Shown here: piece by piece, positions 1 to 7,242 of the stretch
Layout: every line of letters starts with the position of its first letter
Position numbering within the stretch: the first letter of the stretch is position 1
Assembly: GCA_028868235.1 (NCBI GenBank)
Contig: JAGWUW010000107.1
Span: 1-7,981, forward strand
Direction: 5' to 3'
Source: Betaproteobacteria bacterium
GTDB taxonomy: Bacteria; Pseudomonadota; Gammaproteobacteria; Burkholderiales; Rhodocyclaceae
Length of the DNA stretch: 7,981 nucleotides
The notes under the pieces: model-generated
Told to the model about the DNA's origin: nothing
Seen by the model: only the letters and a program-made list of their open reading frames with translations
The model's database searches: none
Translations under genes and position numbers: made by a program

Positions 1-1483
1 GCGCGACAACCAGGACACGGCCGCCGGGCGGGGTATAGCGCAGGGCATTCGACACCAGGTTGGCAATCATGCGTTCCAGCATGACGGGATCGGTATCGAC
101 CCACAGCTTGCTCGGTCGGAAGCGCAAGCTCATGTTGCGGTCGGCGGCGGCGCGGCGAAACGAATCGGCCAGACGCTGGAATATCGGTTGTATCGGCGAG
201 GGACGTGAATCGGGTTTGATGCCGGCTACGTCGAGGCGCGAGATGTCGAGCAGCGAATCAAGCAACTCACCGAGCAGCGTGGTCGAGGCGGCGATCTGTT
301 CGGCCAGGCGGGGTAGCTCCTGCTGGGTGCCGCTGCGGACCTGGCGTTGCAGGTCGGCCGCGAACAGCGACAGGGCATGAAGCGGTTGACGCAAGTCGTG
401 ACTGGCGGCTGCCAGGAAACGGCTTTTTGCGGTGTTGGCCCGTTCGGCTTCGTCCTTCTGACCGGCAAGTTCGAGAGTCGCCTCCTGAACGCGTTCTTCC
501 AGATGATTGTGGCTAGCGGCCAGTTCCATAGTCATGTTCGCCATTTCCCGCACCTGCCGGCGGACCAGTGCCGAGCTGACGAGCAGCACGATGGTGACAA
601 GCAGAGCGAGGGTACCCAGCTCGAACAAGCGATTACGCCAGTTGGCGAGTAGCGTGTTCTCCGGAATTGCACTCAGGATGCGCAGATCAGGAAAACCGGG
701 AACGGCCGAGATGGAGATAAGCAGTCCATTGTGCTTGCTGAGACCGGGGGCGTCGACGTGACCATTCAGCTTCCCGGCGAACAGCGCGGCTTCTGCCTTG
801 GCGCCGAGAATAGGCGATTGACGGCTCAGATCGGCAGGTCGGCAGGAGGCGGCAATTTCGCCCTTGGCATTGATAAGAACCGATTCGAAGTCGTCTGACA
901 GGCGGTTTGACCAGCAGAAATCCTGCAGATAGGCGGGTTCGATGGCACTGAAGACGGCACCGGTGAATTGCCCGTTGTCGCCGGTGATGCGGCGGGCAAT
1001 GCCGTAGGTATAGCGATTGGAGTTGCGGCCGATATAGGGCCCAAAGGTTGCTCCTTCGGCGCCACTTTCCAGGGCAGTGAAATAGGGCCGGTCGCGTACG
1101 TTGATCTGGGGTGCCGGGAAGTAGGTAGAAATGAAACGCTGATTGCCTTGGGCATCGAAGATAATCAGGTCCCGTAATTGCGGCATGGCGCGCGAATGGC
1201 GCTGGGCGATATATTCCCAGCCCTTGCTGGCATCCCAGTTAACCCAGTCGTGTCGGCTGTGCGATAGGTCGGTCGCTGTTTCGCGCAGCAGCACGTCTAC
1301 AGCTTCGAAGGTCCGCGCCGTGTGTTCAGCCATCATCAACCCGAAATGCTGTAGCCGGCGCTCGCCCGATTCCAGGTCGCGATGGCGGGCGACAACGAGG
1401 TCGGCGAGGAAGACCGATAGCACGATCAGCGTGCCAACCAGCGAAATGGTCAGGGCGAGCGTTTCGGGTTTGCGGCTGGTCAT
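1..1483 (-). CDS. Membrane sensor histidine kinase, dCache-type sensor (partial, C-terminus beyond the window)
   Basis: Inner-membrane sensor kinase; 494 codons are visible before the left edge. Order of domains: first membrane helix at about residues 9-32; periplasmic region of about 255 residues with the Cache-like 'DRPYF' motif (131-135) and 'FGPYIGR' (147-153); second helix at about 290-307; a short coiled coil (about 315-350); and a HisKA domain with H-box 'FLAAASHDLRQPLHAL', phospho-accepting His362. The N-box starts at about 472 (Asn474, Asn479), and the window ends before the G boxes. The 'SHDLRQPLHAL' H-box is typical of a proteobacterial kinase group that often carries a C-terminal receiver domain; whether this one does cannot be seen. 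ATG at 1483 is the first start after an in-frame TAA six bases upstream, and it places a membrane helix right at the N-terminus. No strong Shine-Dalgarno is visible, so translation is probably coupled to the methyltransferase gene. The ligand and the partner regulator are unknown. Confidence 0.93.
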   Translation of the reverse strand, partial: MTSRKPETLALTISLVGTLIVLSVFLADLVVARHRDLESGERRLQHFGLMMAEHTARTFEAVDVLLRETATDLSHSRHDWVNWDASKGWEYIAQRHSRAMPQLRDLIIFDAQGNQRFISTYFPAPQINVRDRPYFTALESGAEGATFGPYIGRNSNRYTYGIARRITGDNGQFTGAVFSAIEPAYLQDFCWSNRLSDDFESVLINAKGEIAASCRPADLSRQSPILGAKAEAALFAGKLNGHVDAPGLSKHNGLLISISAVPGFPDLRILSAIPENTLLANWRNRLFELGTLALLVTIVLLVSSALVRRQVREMANMTMELAASHNHLEERVQEATLELAGQKDEAERANTAKSRFLAAASHDLRQPLHALSLFAADLQRQVRSGTQQELPRLAEQIAASTTLLGELLDSLLDISRLDVAGIKPDSRPSPIQPIFQRLADSFRRAAADRNMSLRFRPSKLWVDTDPVMLERMIANLVSNALRYTPPGGRVLVVA

Positions 1484-1489
1484 GCCCGG

Positions 1490-2239
1490 TTACAACGAAT
1501 AGCAGTAGAGCGGACGGGATGGCGTGCAGTCGACCTCGATGACGCGCGCCGGGGTCACCCCCGGTACCGGAAAGGAGTTGCTGATGAACAGGCTGCCCGG
1601 TTGCATCTCGGCCTGCACCTTGGCCCACAAGCGAGGCATCGGTGCCGGCGATAGGAAGGCATAGACCACATCGTAGTCGCCAAGGTCGGCCTGCCACAGG
1701 TCGTCCCAGCGCCAGCAGATGTTCGGGCGGCCAACACTGAACAGGCGGCCGAGCAGCCAGGTCAGCGGGGCATTTTCATAACCGGTGAAGTGGCTGTCGG
1801 GAAGCGTATCGGCGAGCGGCACGGTGGTGCTGCCGACGCCGGCGCCGAGATCGAGAAAATGGCTGTCACCACGTTCGGCGAGGAGCTCGGCGAGCGCCTG
1901 CACGGTCTGTTTGTTGGATAGATAGAGTGGCACTTGTCCGGTCAGGGCACCGCGGTAGACGAGCAGCAACAGGATGGCGGTGAGTAGGAACCAGCCGGGG
2001 TCGATGGCCAGCGACTGGGTGAACCAGGCGAGCGGCATGAAACCGGCGTGGATGAGACGCCACCACCAAGGCTGGCGCGACAAAATGGCCAAGAGCAGGG
2101 CGGTGCCGCCGATGGCGAGGCTGGTTTCCCGCCACGGCATGGCTTCGCCGTGCAGGCCGAAGTAGGGCCAAGCTAGGGAGAGGACAAAGATAACAGCGGC
2201 GCTTTGCAGCGCCAGCTGTCGAATCGGGGGAGATGACAT
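1490..2239 (-). CDS. Membrane-anchored class I SAM-dependent methyltransferase
   Basis: Protein of 249 residues. The N-terminal half is hydrophobic, with about four candidate membrane helices (about 10-28, 39-53, 60-79 and 81-97). A cytoplasmic class I methyltransferase domain follows. SAM-binding motif I is 'FLDLGAGVGSTT' (128-139), the acidic post-I position is probably Glu155 in 'GYEN', then 'DDLW' (179-182) and motif IV-like 'DVVYAFLSP' (190-198). The fold family is clear but the substrate is not; the membrane anchor suggests a lipid, quinone or membrane-protein substrate, or simply localisation. It starts 9 bases after the oxidoreductase stop and ends 6 bases before the kinase start, so it is the middle gene of an operon. 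The bases before ATG (AATCGCGGG) contain no convincing ribosome site, which fits translational coupling. I do not recognise a named gene. Confidence 0.9.
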   Translation of the reverse strand: MSSPPIRQLALQSAAVIFVLSLAWPYFGLHGEAMPWRETSLAIGGTALLLAILSRQPWWWRLIHAGFMPLAWFTQSLAIDPGWFLLTAILLLLVYRGALTGQVPLYLSNKQTVQALAELLAERGDSHFLDLGAGVGSTTVPLADTLPDSHFTGYENAPLTWLLGRLFSVGRPNICWRWDDLWQADLGDYDVVYAFLSPAPMPRLWAKVQAEMQPGSLFISNSFPVPGVTPARVIEVDCTPSRPLYCYSL

Positions 2240-2248
2240 CCCGCGATT

Positions 2249-5200
2249 TTATGCCATCAAGGCCTTTCTCGCTTTTTCTCTGCGCACGCCAGCCAGCCGG
2301 GCGGCTGCTTCGCGTACCGGACCGAAGCCGCGGACTTCGGACGGCCAGCCGGCCAAGGTTAGGGCTTCCGTCGATGTTCCCGATTGGGCCAGGATCAGAT
2401 CGAGGTCGGCTTCGTAGTCGGCGAGTAGTTGGCGATCAACGGCCCGGTCTGCACTAAAACGGAAGGGATCGAGCCAACCGCCGCGTAGCCGACGGGTCTT
2501 GGCTAGCAGCTTCATGACCGGCAGCATCCAGGCGCCGAAACGGATTTTTTTCGGCCGTCCGTCAGGGCCGGGCTTGCTTAGCAGAGGCGGGGCCAGATGG
2601 AAGCTGAGTTGCAAGTCGCCGGAAAACTGTTCTCCGAGGTGCTTAATAAAGTCGTTTTCGGTATAGAGGCGAGCGACTTCGTATTCGTCCTTGGGCGCCA
2701 GTAGGCGAGCGTACTGGGTAGCAACGGCGTGGGCGAGAGTTTCGTCGCCAAGCGCCCGGATGGTGTCCACCCGTTGCCGATAGCGCGCCGCCAAGTGAGC
2801 ATCCTGGTAGGCAGTGAGGTGGCTGGCGCGATGCTCAATCAGTTCAGTCAGCGACATTTCCGGTGCCGGCTGTCCCCCCAGCGGACCGGCGAGAGCGGCC
2901 ACCTTGTCCGGGAACAGGGCGGCACGGCGACCCCAAGCGAAAGCCTGCCGATTGGCGTCGACGGTCATGCCATTCAATTCGATGGCCTTATCCAGTGCGG
3001 CAGCCGATACCGGAACCAAACCTTTCTGCCAAGCGTAACCGAGCAGGAGCATATTGGCATAGAGGGCATCGCCCATCAGCTTGCTGGCCAGATGCTGGGC
3101 ATCGATGAAACGGATGCGTTCGCTACCGAGCGTATCGACCAGTTGCCGCTGCAGGCCGGCGAGCGGGAAGTGCCAGTCACGATGGCGCGTGAAGTCGGCG
3201 GTCGGTGTGTCGGTACAGCTGACGACCGCCTGGGTGCGTCCTTCGATCATCTTGGACAGCGCTTCTGTGCTGGCGCTGACCACCAGATCGCCGCCGAGGA
3301 CGGCGTGGGCTTCGCCGGTGGCGATGCGGGCGGCATGGATATCCTCAGGCCGGTCGGCAATGCGCAGATGCGAGAAAACGGCGCCATATTTCTGCGCCAG
3401 CCCGGTCATGTCCAGGGTCGAGATGCCCTTGCCGTCAAGGTGGGCGGCCATGCCGACCAGTGCGCCGAGAGTGATGACACCCATGCCGCCGACACCGGTG
3501 ATCAGCAGGTTGTAGGGCTGAGTTGTGACCGGCAATTGTGGTGCCGGCAGGATGGGCCAGTCGGTGCTATCGACGGTGCTGCCGCGTCGCGGCTTGCCAC
3601 CTTCGATGGAAACGAAGCTCGGGCAGAAGCCGTTAACGCATGAGAAGTCCTGGTTGCAGGCCGACTGATCGATCTGACGCTTGGTACCGAAGGGGGTGTC
3701 GACCGGGACAACCGACAGGCAGTTGGATTGCACCGAGCAATCGCCGCAGCCTTCGCACACCGCTTCGTTGATGACGACGCGCCGGGTGGTGGGCGGCATC
3801 TTGCCGCGCTTGCGCCGGCGGCGGGCCTCTGTTGCGCAAACCTGGTCGTAGATGAGTACCGAGACACCGGAGTATTCGCGCAACTCGCGTTGCACCAGGT
3901 CGAGTTCGTCTCGGTGGCGGACCGGTACGTTGGGGGCCAGATCGACGATATCGGCATACTTGGCCGGATCGTTGGTGACGATGACCATCTTCTCGACCCC
4001 CTCTGCTTCCAGCTGGCGGGTGATGCGGGCCACGCTGAGCACGCCATCGAAGGGTTGGCCGCCGGTCATCGCCACGGCATCGTTGTAGAGGATCTTGTAG
4101 GTGATCGGCACCTTGGCGGCCAGCGCCTGGCGGATGGCGAGCAGGCCGGAGTGGAAGTAGGTGCCATCGCCGAGGTTGGCGAAAATGTGCTTTTCGGAAG
4201 TGAAGGCCGCCTGGCCGACCCAGGGCACACCTTCGCCGCCCATGTGGGTGTAGGTGGCGGTCTGCCGGTCCATCCAGGTCACCATGTAGTGGCAGCCGAT
4301 GCCGGCCACGGCGCGCGAACCTTCCGGTACCTTGGTCGAGGTATTGTGCGGGCAGCCGGAGCAGAAATGTGGCTTGCGTTCGGCCAGTACCATCGGCGTC
4401 TGCGCGGCTTTTTGTTTGGCGGCAATGACTTTAAGGCGGGCCTCAATGGTCGGCGACGTGAAAAATCGGTCAATGCGCTCGGCGATGACGCGAGCGATGG
4501 TCGCTACTGGCAACTCGCTGGTGGCCGGCAGCAGCCAGTTGCCTTCTGACCACTCGCCGATTTCGTCGAATTTTCCGATGACGCGTGGGCGGACATCTTC
4601 GCGCCAGTTATAGAGTTCCTCCTTGAGCTGGTATTCGAGCAGCTGGCGCTTTTCCTCGACGACGAGGATTTCTTCCAGACCCTCAGCGAAGTGGCGGACG
4701 CCCTCCGGTTCCAGCGGCCAGACCATGCCGACCTTGTACAGCCGGATGCCGATTTCGGCGGCTAGTTTGTCGTCGATGCCAAGTTCGTCGAGCGCCTGAC
4801 GCACGTCGAGGTAGCTTTTGCCGGCAGTCAGAATGCCGAGGCGCGGGGTGGGGGAGTCAATGATCACCCGGTTGAGCTTGTTGGCTCGGCAATAGGCGAG
4901 GGCTGCGTAGAGCTTGTGGTTAAGTAGGCGGGCTTCCTGCTGCAGTGGCGGGTCGGGCCAGCGGATGTTGAGACCCTCCGGAGGCAGGGTGAAATCGGTT
5001 GGGTAAACGATGTTGATGTTGTTTGGGTCGATATTGACCGAGGCCGAGGTCTCGACGGTGTCGGCCAGTGCCTTGAAGGCGACCCAGCACCCGGAATAGC
5101 GGCTCATCGCCCAGCCGTGTAGACCATAATCGAGGTATTCCTGCACGTTGGCCGGGTAGAGCACCGGCATCATCACTGCCTTGAACACGTGCTCGGTCTG

Positions 5201-5689
5201 GTGTGGCAGGGTGGACGACTTGGCGGCATGGTCGTCGCCGGCAATGACCAGGACACCCCCATGCTTGGCTGTGCCAGCGGCGTTGGCGTGACGGAAGACG
5301 TCACCGCAGCGATCAACGCCTGGCCCCTTGCCATACCACATGCCGAAGACGCCATCGTAGAGGGCGCCGGGGAACAGACCGACCTGCTGACTGCCCCACA
5401 CGGCAGTCGCTGCCAGGTCCTCGTTGATCCCCGGCTGGAAAGTGATGTGGTGCTCGGCAAGGTGGGCTTGTGCCTTCCACAGGCCAAGATCGAGGTTGCC
5501 GAGCGGGCTGCCCCGATAGCCGGAAACGAAGCCGGCCGTATTCAGGCCGGTAGCCAGATCGCGTTCCCGTTGCAGCATGGGTAGGCGGATCAGTGCCTGA
5601 GTGCCGGTTAGGAAGACGCGGCCGGAACTACGGGTGTATTTGTCGTCCAGCGTCGCGGCGAGCGCGGCTGGCAGAGCGAGGTTGCTCAT
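2249..5689 (-). CDS. Indolepyruvate:ferredoxin oxidoreductase, IorA-IorB fused in one chain
   Basis: Cytoplasmic, thiamine-diphosphate and iron-sulfur enzyme. The family oxidatively decarboxylates aryl-pyruvates (indolepyruvate, phenylpyruvate, hydroxyphenylpyruvate) with CoA to aryl-acetyl-CoA, reducing ferredoxin. The 1146 residues match the long one-chain proteobacterial form. Visible order: N-terminal pyrimidine-binding domain with 'GYRGSPLGNLD' (57-67); TPP domain with 'CSGCPH' (443-448), Cys466 and the GDG...N motif (G507-D508-G509, Asn536); ferredoxin-like Cys clusters at 645/648/651/657 and 678/684/689; IorB-like gamma domain with Rossmann-type 'GVGGMG' (732-737); and a C-terminal extension from about 950 that matches the region normally found in this fused family. 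ATG at 5689 has GGAG at 5697-5700, 7 bases upstream. It is the first gene of the operon that continues into the methyltransferase and kinase. No frameshift or missing key residue is seen. Exact substrate preference cannot be read from sequence. Confidence 0.96.
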   Translation of the reverse strand: MSNLALPAALAATLDDKYTRSSGRVFLTGTQALIRLPMLQRERDLATGLNTAGFVSGYRGSPLGNLDLGLWKAQAHLAEHHITFQPGINEDLAATAVWGSQQVGLFPGALYDGVFGMWYGKGPGVDRCGDVFRHANAAGTAKHGGVLVIAGDDHAAKSSTLPHQTEHVFKAVMMPVLYPANVQEYLDYGLHGWAMSRYSGCWVAFKALADTVETSASVNIDPNNINIVYPTDFTLPPEGLNIRWPDPPLQQEARLLNHKLYAALAYCRANKLNRVIIDSPTPRLGILTAGKSYLDVRQALDELGIDDKLAAEIGIRLYKVGMVWPLEPEGVRHFAEGLEEILVVEEKRQLLEYQLKEELYNWREDVRPRVIGKFDEIGEWSEGNWLLPATSELPVATIARVIAERIDRFFTSPTIEARLKVIAAKQKAAQTPMVLAERKPHFCSGCPHNTSTKVPEGSRAVAGIGCHYMVTWMDRQTATYTHMGGEGVPWVGQAAFTSEKHIFANLGDGTYFHSGLLAIRQALAAKVPITYKILYNDAVAMTGGQPFDGVLSVARITRQLEAEGVEKMVIVTNDPAKYADIVDLAPNVPVRHRDELDLVQRELREYSGVSVLIYDQVCATEARRRRKRGKMPPTTRRVVINEAVCEGCGDCSVQSNCLSVVPVDTPFGTKRQIDQSACNQDFSCVNGFCPSFVSIEGGKPRRGSTVDSTDWPILPAPQLPVTTQPYNLLITGVGGMGVITLGALVGMAAHLDGKGISTLDMTGLAQKYGAVFSHLRIADRPEDIHAARIATGEAHAVLGGDLVVSASTEALSKMIEGRTQAVVSCTDTPTADFTRHRDWHFPLAGLQRQLVDTLGSERIRFIDAQHLASKLMGDALYANMLLLGYAWQKGLVPVSAAALDKAIELNGMTVDANRQAFAWGRRAALFPDKVAALAGPLGGQPAPEMSLTELIEHRASHLTAYQDAHLAARYRQRVDTIRALGDETLAHAVATQYARLLAPKDEYEVARLYTENDFIKHLGEQFSGDLQLSFHLAPPLLSKPGPDGRPKKIRFGAWMLPVMKLLAKTRRLRGGWLDPFRFSADRAVDRQLLADYEADLDLILAQSGTSTEALTLAGWPSEVRGFGPVREAAARLAGVRREKARKALMA

Positions 5690-5696
5690 CGTTTGT

Positions 5697-5700
5697 CTCC
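5697..5700 (-). promoter_or_regulatory. Ribosome binding site of the oxidoreductase gene
   Basis: On the minus strand GGAG lies 7 bases before the ATG at 5689. It supports this start and contrasts with the two downstream genes, which have no clear ribosome site. Confidence 0.7.
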
Positions 5701-5717
5701 GTTTTGTTCGCCTTGTG

Positions 5718-5757
5718 AGCGAGGTTTGGTCGCTGCGTCGCCGGGGATGGTGGCGAC
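5718..5757 (-). promoter_or_regulatory. Two tandem small stem-loops in the leader of the oxidoreductase operon
   Basis: Two adjacent perfect inverted repeats lie 28 to 68 bases upstream of the oxidoreductase start. AGCGA/TCGCT (5718-5722 and 5730-5734) encloses a 7-base loop. GTCGCC/GGCGAC (5737-5742 and 5752-5757) encloses a 9-base loop that can be tightened by one G-U pair. Neither is followed by a T-run on either strand, so they do not look like terminators. They could be mRNA leader structures or a protein-binding site, or chance in GC-rich DNA. No -35/-10 pair is convincing in this gap. Confidence 0.3.
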
Positions 5758-5801
5758 ACAGAGCTTGGAGATTTGAGTCTGGCCGAAGGCGAACGTTCCG
5801 G

Positions 5802-5819
5802 AAAATCGGGGTTAACCCG
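5802..5819 (-). terminator. Weak intrinsic-terminator-like hairpin after the FeeM-PilZ gene
   Basis: On the minus strand, 12 bases after the TAA at 5834-5832, CGGG-TTAAC-CCCG is followed by ATTTT. The stem is only 4 GC pairs and the T-run is short, so termination would be weak and read-through into the oxidoreductase operon is possible. The same bases contain the perfect palindrome GGGTTAACCC (5809-5818). Confidence 0.3.
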
Positions 5820-5831
5820 CAGGCCGTCCGG

Positions 5832-7130
5832 TTACGTCAGGAATCGGGTCGCCTGGTCGAGGTCGGTGTGTGTGTGCCCTTCATAAAGCGCCGTGACGAA
5901 CTTGCGCCAGACGAGGTCTGGTTCACCGATACGAAAACCGCAGTAGTGCTGGTTGTTCATGTCGGTTTCCTGGACGGCCTGGACAGTCAATCGGGAGACT
6001 TCGTTGAAGCCGAGTTGCACCGTGGCGTTGAGCCAGACGTTGGCTGGAATTTGCTGCGCGACACGGGCGCGAAAACCGTAGCGCGACACTTCGTTGACCT
6101 CGACCTGAATCGGCCCACCAGCCAGTGGGTTGCTGTCGGCGAGTCGGGCCGGGCATTTGACTGAAAAGCGCTGATGCTGGCGAATTTGTCGGGCAACACC
6201 ATTGCCAGGCAGGGCAGGCAGGACCTTCCTGTATTCCGGCAGGTCGTAGATCAGGTGTAGTAAGGCCTTCTTGCGGTCGCTAAGGTCGGCAAAAACGGTG
6301 GTGCGCCGATTGAAGAAATGGTCAATCAACTGCGGCGTCATCACCGGGTCGTTGGTCGTGAAGAACCGGCGATGCGGAATCTGGATGTTGGCTAGCTTGG
6401 TTTCGACGAAATAGCGGTAGAGGTTGCGGTTGTTCGGCTTGTGCGCATAGGCCTTGCGCATGGTTTCCGGGGCATGCTTTAAATCGAGTGTAGCGCCGAC
6501 GGCGGGAGCGCCATTCACAAAATCGTAGTTTTCCACCACGTTGGCGGTCAGCCGTTTGAAGAAGAGCAGCGACTCGTACATCTCGATGTGGCGCGGATTG
6601 ACGGCGATGACCAGATGGCGGGTGTCAAAGAAGGTCGTGCAGTATTCGTACATGAACTTCATCAGCGGGAAGAGGATGGTTCCGCCTGTGCGCCGGAAGC
6701 GAGGATGCACGGCCAGCGCAGAAACCTCGGCGATCTGGCCTTCTTTCTCGCGGACAGCGGTCAGGTCGAAGATGCGTTGCAGCGGGAAGCCGATGGCGCT
6801 CTCACGGATCAACGACAGCGTGCCGACAACCTGATCGTCGAACTTGGCGCATAGCGTCGTCGTGGTGGGCAGCGCATGGTAAATCGTTACCCGCATGCCG
6901 GATGGGTCGGGGGTCATGAAGCCGCTGCTGACATAGGCATCGTGCAGCAGTTTGAAGCAGGCTTCAAGCTCTTCCTGTGTTTCGGCGATCTTGAGAACTA
7001 GTCGCTTGTTAGGTTCTCGACAATCGACGAACGAGCGATAGACGTTATGCCGACTTTTCTGGGGCAGCATCGAGAACAGCTTGCGAGCCGTCTGGGTAAC
7101 CAGGAAGCGCAATCGGGCAATAGCCGGCAT
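5832..7130 (-). CDS. FeeM-like N-acyltransferase (GNAT fold) fused to a C-terminal PilZ domain
   Basis: Protein of 432 residues in two parts. Residues about 45-215 resemble the N-acyl amino acid synthase FeeM / autoinducer-synthase branch of the GNAT fold: 'PTTTTLCAKFDDQVVGTLSLI' begins at 88, 'EVSALAVHPRFRRTGG' lies at 135-150 with an acyl-donor loop RRTGGT, and 'AVNPRHIEMYESLLF' at 176-190 gives the usual C-terminal GNAT strand and helix. Residues about 215-310 are a helical extension. Residues about 314-415 form a PilZ domain with RxxxR (R317-R321) and a variant second motif, E347-V-S-R-Y-G352, where D or N is usual at the first position. PilZ domains often bind cyclic-di-GMP, so acyltransfer under second-messenger control is plausible. 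The donor and acceptor are unknown. The ATG at 7130 follows directly on an in-frame TAG; the ribosome site is weak, and Met21 is an alternative start. The gene stands apart from the oxidoreductase by 142 bases. Confidence 0.88.
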   Translation of the reverse strand: MPAIARLRFLVTQTARKLFSMLPQKSRHNVYRSFVDCREPNKRLVLKIAETQEELEACFKLLHDAYVSSGFMTPDPSGMRVTIYHALPTTTTLCAKFDDQVVGTLSLIRESAIGFPLQRIFDLTAVREKEGQIAEVSALAVHPRFRRTGGTILFPLMKFMYEYCTTFFDTRHLVIAVNPRHIEMYESLLFFKRLTANVVENYDFVNGAPAVGATLDLKHAPETMRKAYAHKPNNRNLYRYFVETKLANIQIPHRRFFTTNDPVMTPQLIDHFFNRRTTVFADLSDRKKALLHLIYDLPEYRKVLPALPGNGVARQIRQHQRFSVKCPARLADSNPLAGGPIQVEVNEVSRYGFRARVAQQIPANVWLNATVQLGFNEVSRLTVQAVQETDMNNQHYCGFRIGEPDLVWRKFVTALYEGHTHTDLDQATRFLT

Positions 7131-7138
7131 CTAGCATA

Positions 7139-7157
7139 CTCAATGAGAATGACTATG
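7139..7157. promoter_or_regulatory. Possible Fur-box-like site
   Basis: The 19 bases CTCAATGAGAATGACTATG match the classical Fur consensus GATAATGATAATCATTATC at 12 of 19 positions, mostly in the core AATGAGAAT (8 of 9). The site lies just upstream of the FeeM-PilZ start, where a repressor would act on that gene. The match is moderate and AT-rich intergenic DNA yields such hits by chance. Confidence 0.25.
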
Positions 7158-7170
7158 GTCTTTATCATAG
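7153..7170. promoter_or_regulatory. Inverted repeat overlapping the FeeM-PilZ promoter region
   Basis: CTATG (7153-7157) and CATAG (7166-7170) are perfect 5-base inverted arms with an 8-base spacer. On the minus strand TATGAT (7169-7164), 5 of 6 matches to a -10 box, lies inside the right arm and spacer. No good -35 is found at 16-18 bases. The arrangement could be an operator over the promoter of the FeeM-PilZ gene. Confidence 0.3.
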
Positions 7171-7180
7171 CACCTAATGA

Positions 7181-7209
7181 TTGACATGAATCGGGTGCCT
7201 CCGGACAAT
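7181..7209 (+). promoter_or_regulatory. Candidate sigma-70 promoter of the binding-protein gene
   Basis: A perfect TTGACA (7181-7186), a 17-base spacer and GACAAT (7204-7209, 4 of 6 matches to TATAAT). It would give a leader of about 35 bases before the ATG at 7251. A second TTGACA at 7213-7218 has no fitting -10 box and may be incidental. Confidence 0.45.
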
Positions 7210-7237
7210 CGCTTGACAGTTCATAACCCCAGAGATC

Positions 7238-7242
7238 AGGAG
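7238..7242 (+). promoter_or_regulatory. Ribosome binding site of the binding-protein gene
   Basis: AGGAG lies 8 bases before the ATG at 7251. It is strong and well placed, and it fixes the start of the lipoprotein. Confidence 0.8.

Noticed and set aside
60..1155. Small open frames on both strands in the left 1.2 kb
   Set aside because: The continuous minus-strand kinase frame with membrane helices, Cache motifs, H-box and N-box explains this whole stretch.
2729..4549. Long plus-strand open frames (2729-3643 and 3728-4549) opposite the oxidoreductase
   Set aside because: They are antisense to a full-length, motif-complete enzyme. Their translations are low-complexity and match no family; they reflect third-position GC bias.
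5791..5798. Palindrome GAACGTTC in the oxidoreductase upstream gap
   Set aside because: It is only 8 bases, has no partner copy and does not match an operator I can name.
5601..6164. Plus-strand open frame across the gap between the oxidoreductase and FeeM-PilZ genes
   Set aside because: It overlaps two well-supported minus-strand genes, has no ribosome site and shows no recognisable motif.
7213..7218. Second TTGACA as an additional -35 box for the binding-protein gene
   Set aside because: No acceptable -10 hexamer is found at 16-18 bases spacing; the downstream bases already hold the ribosome site.
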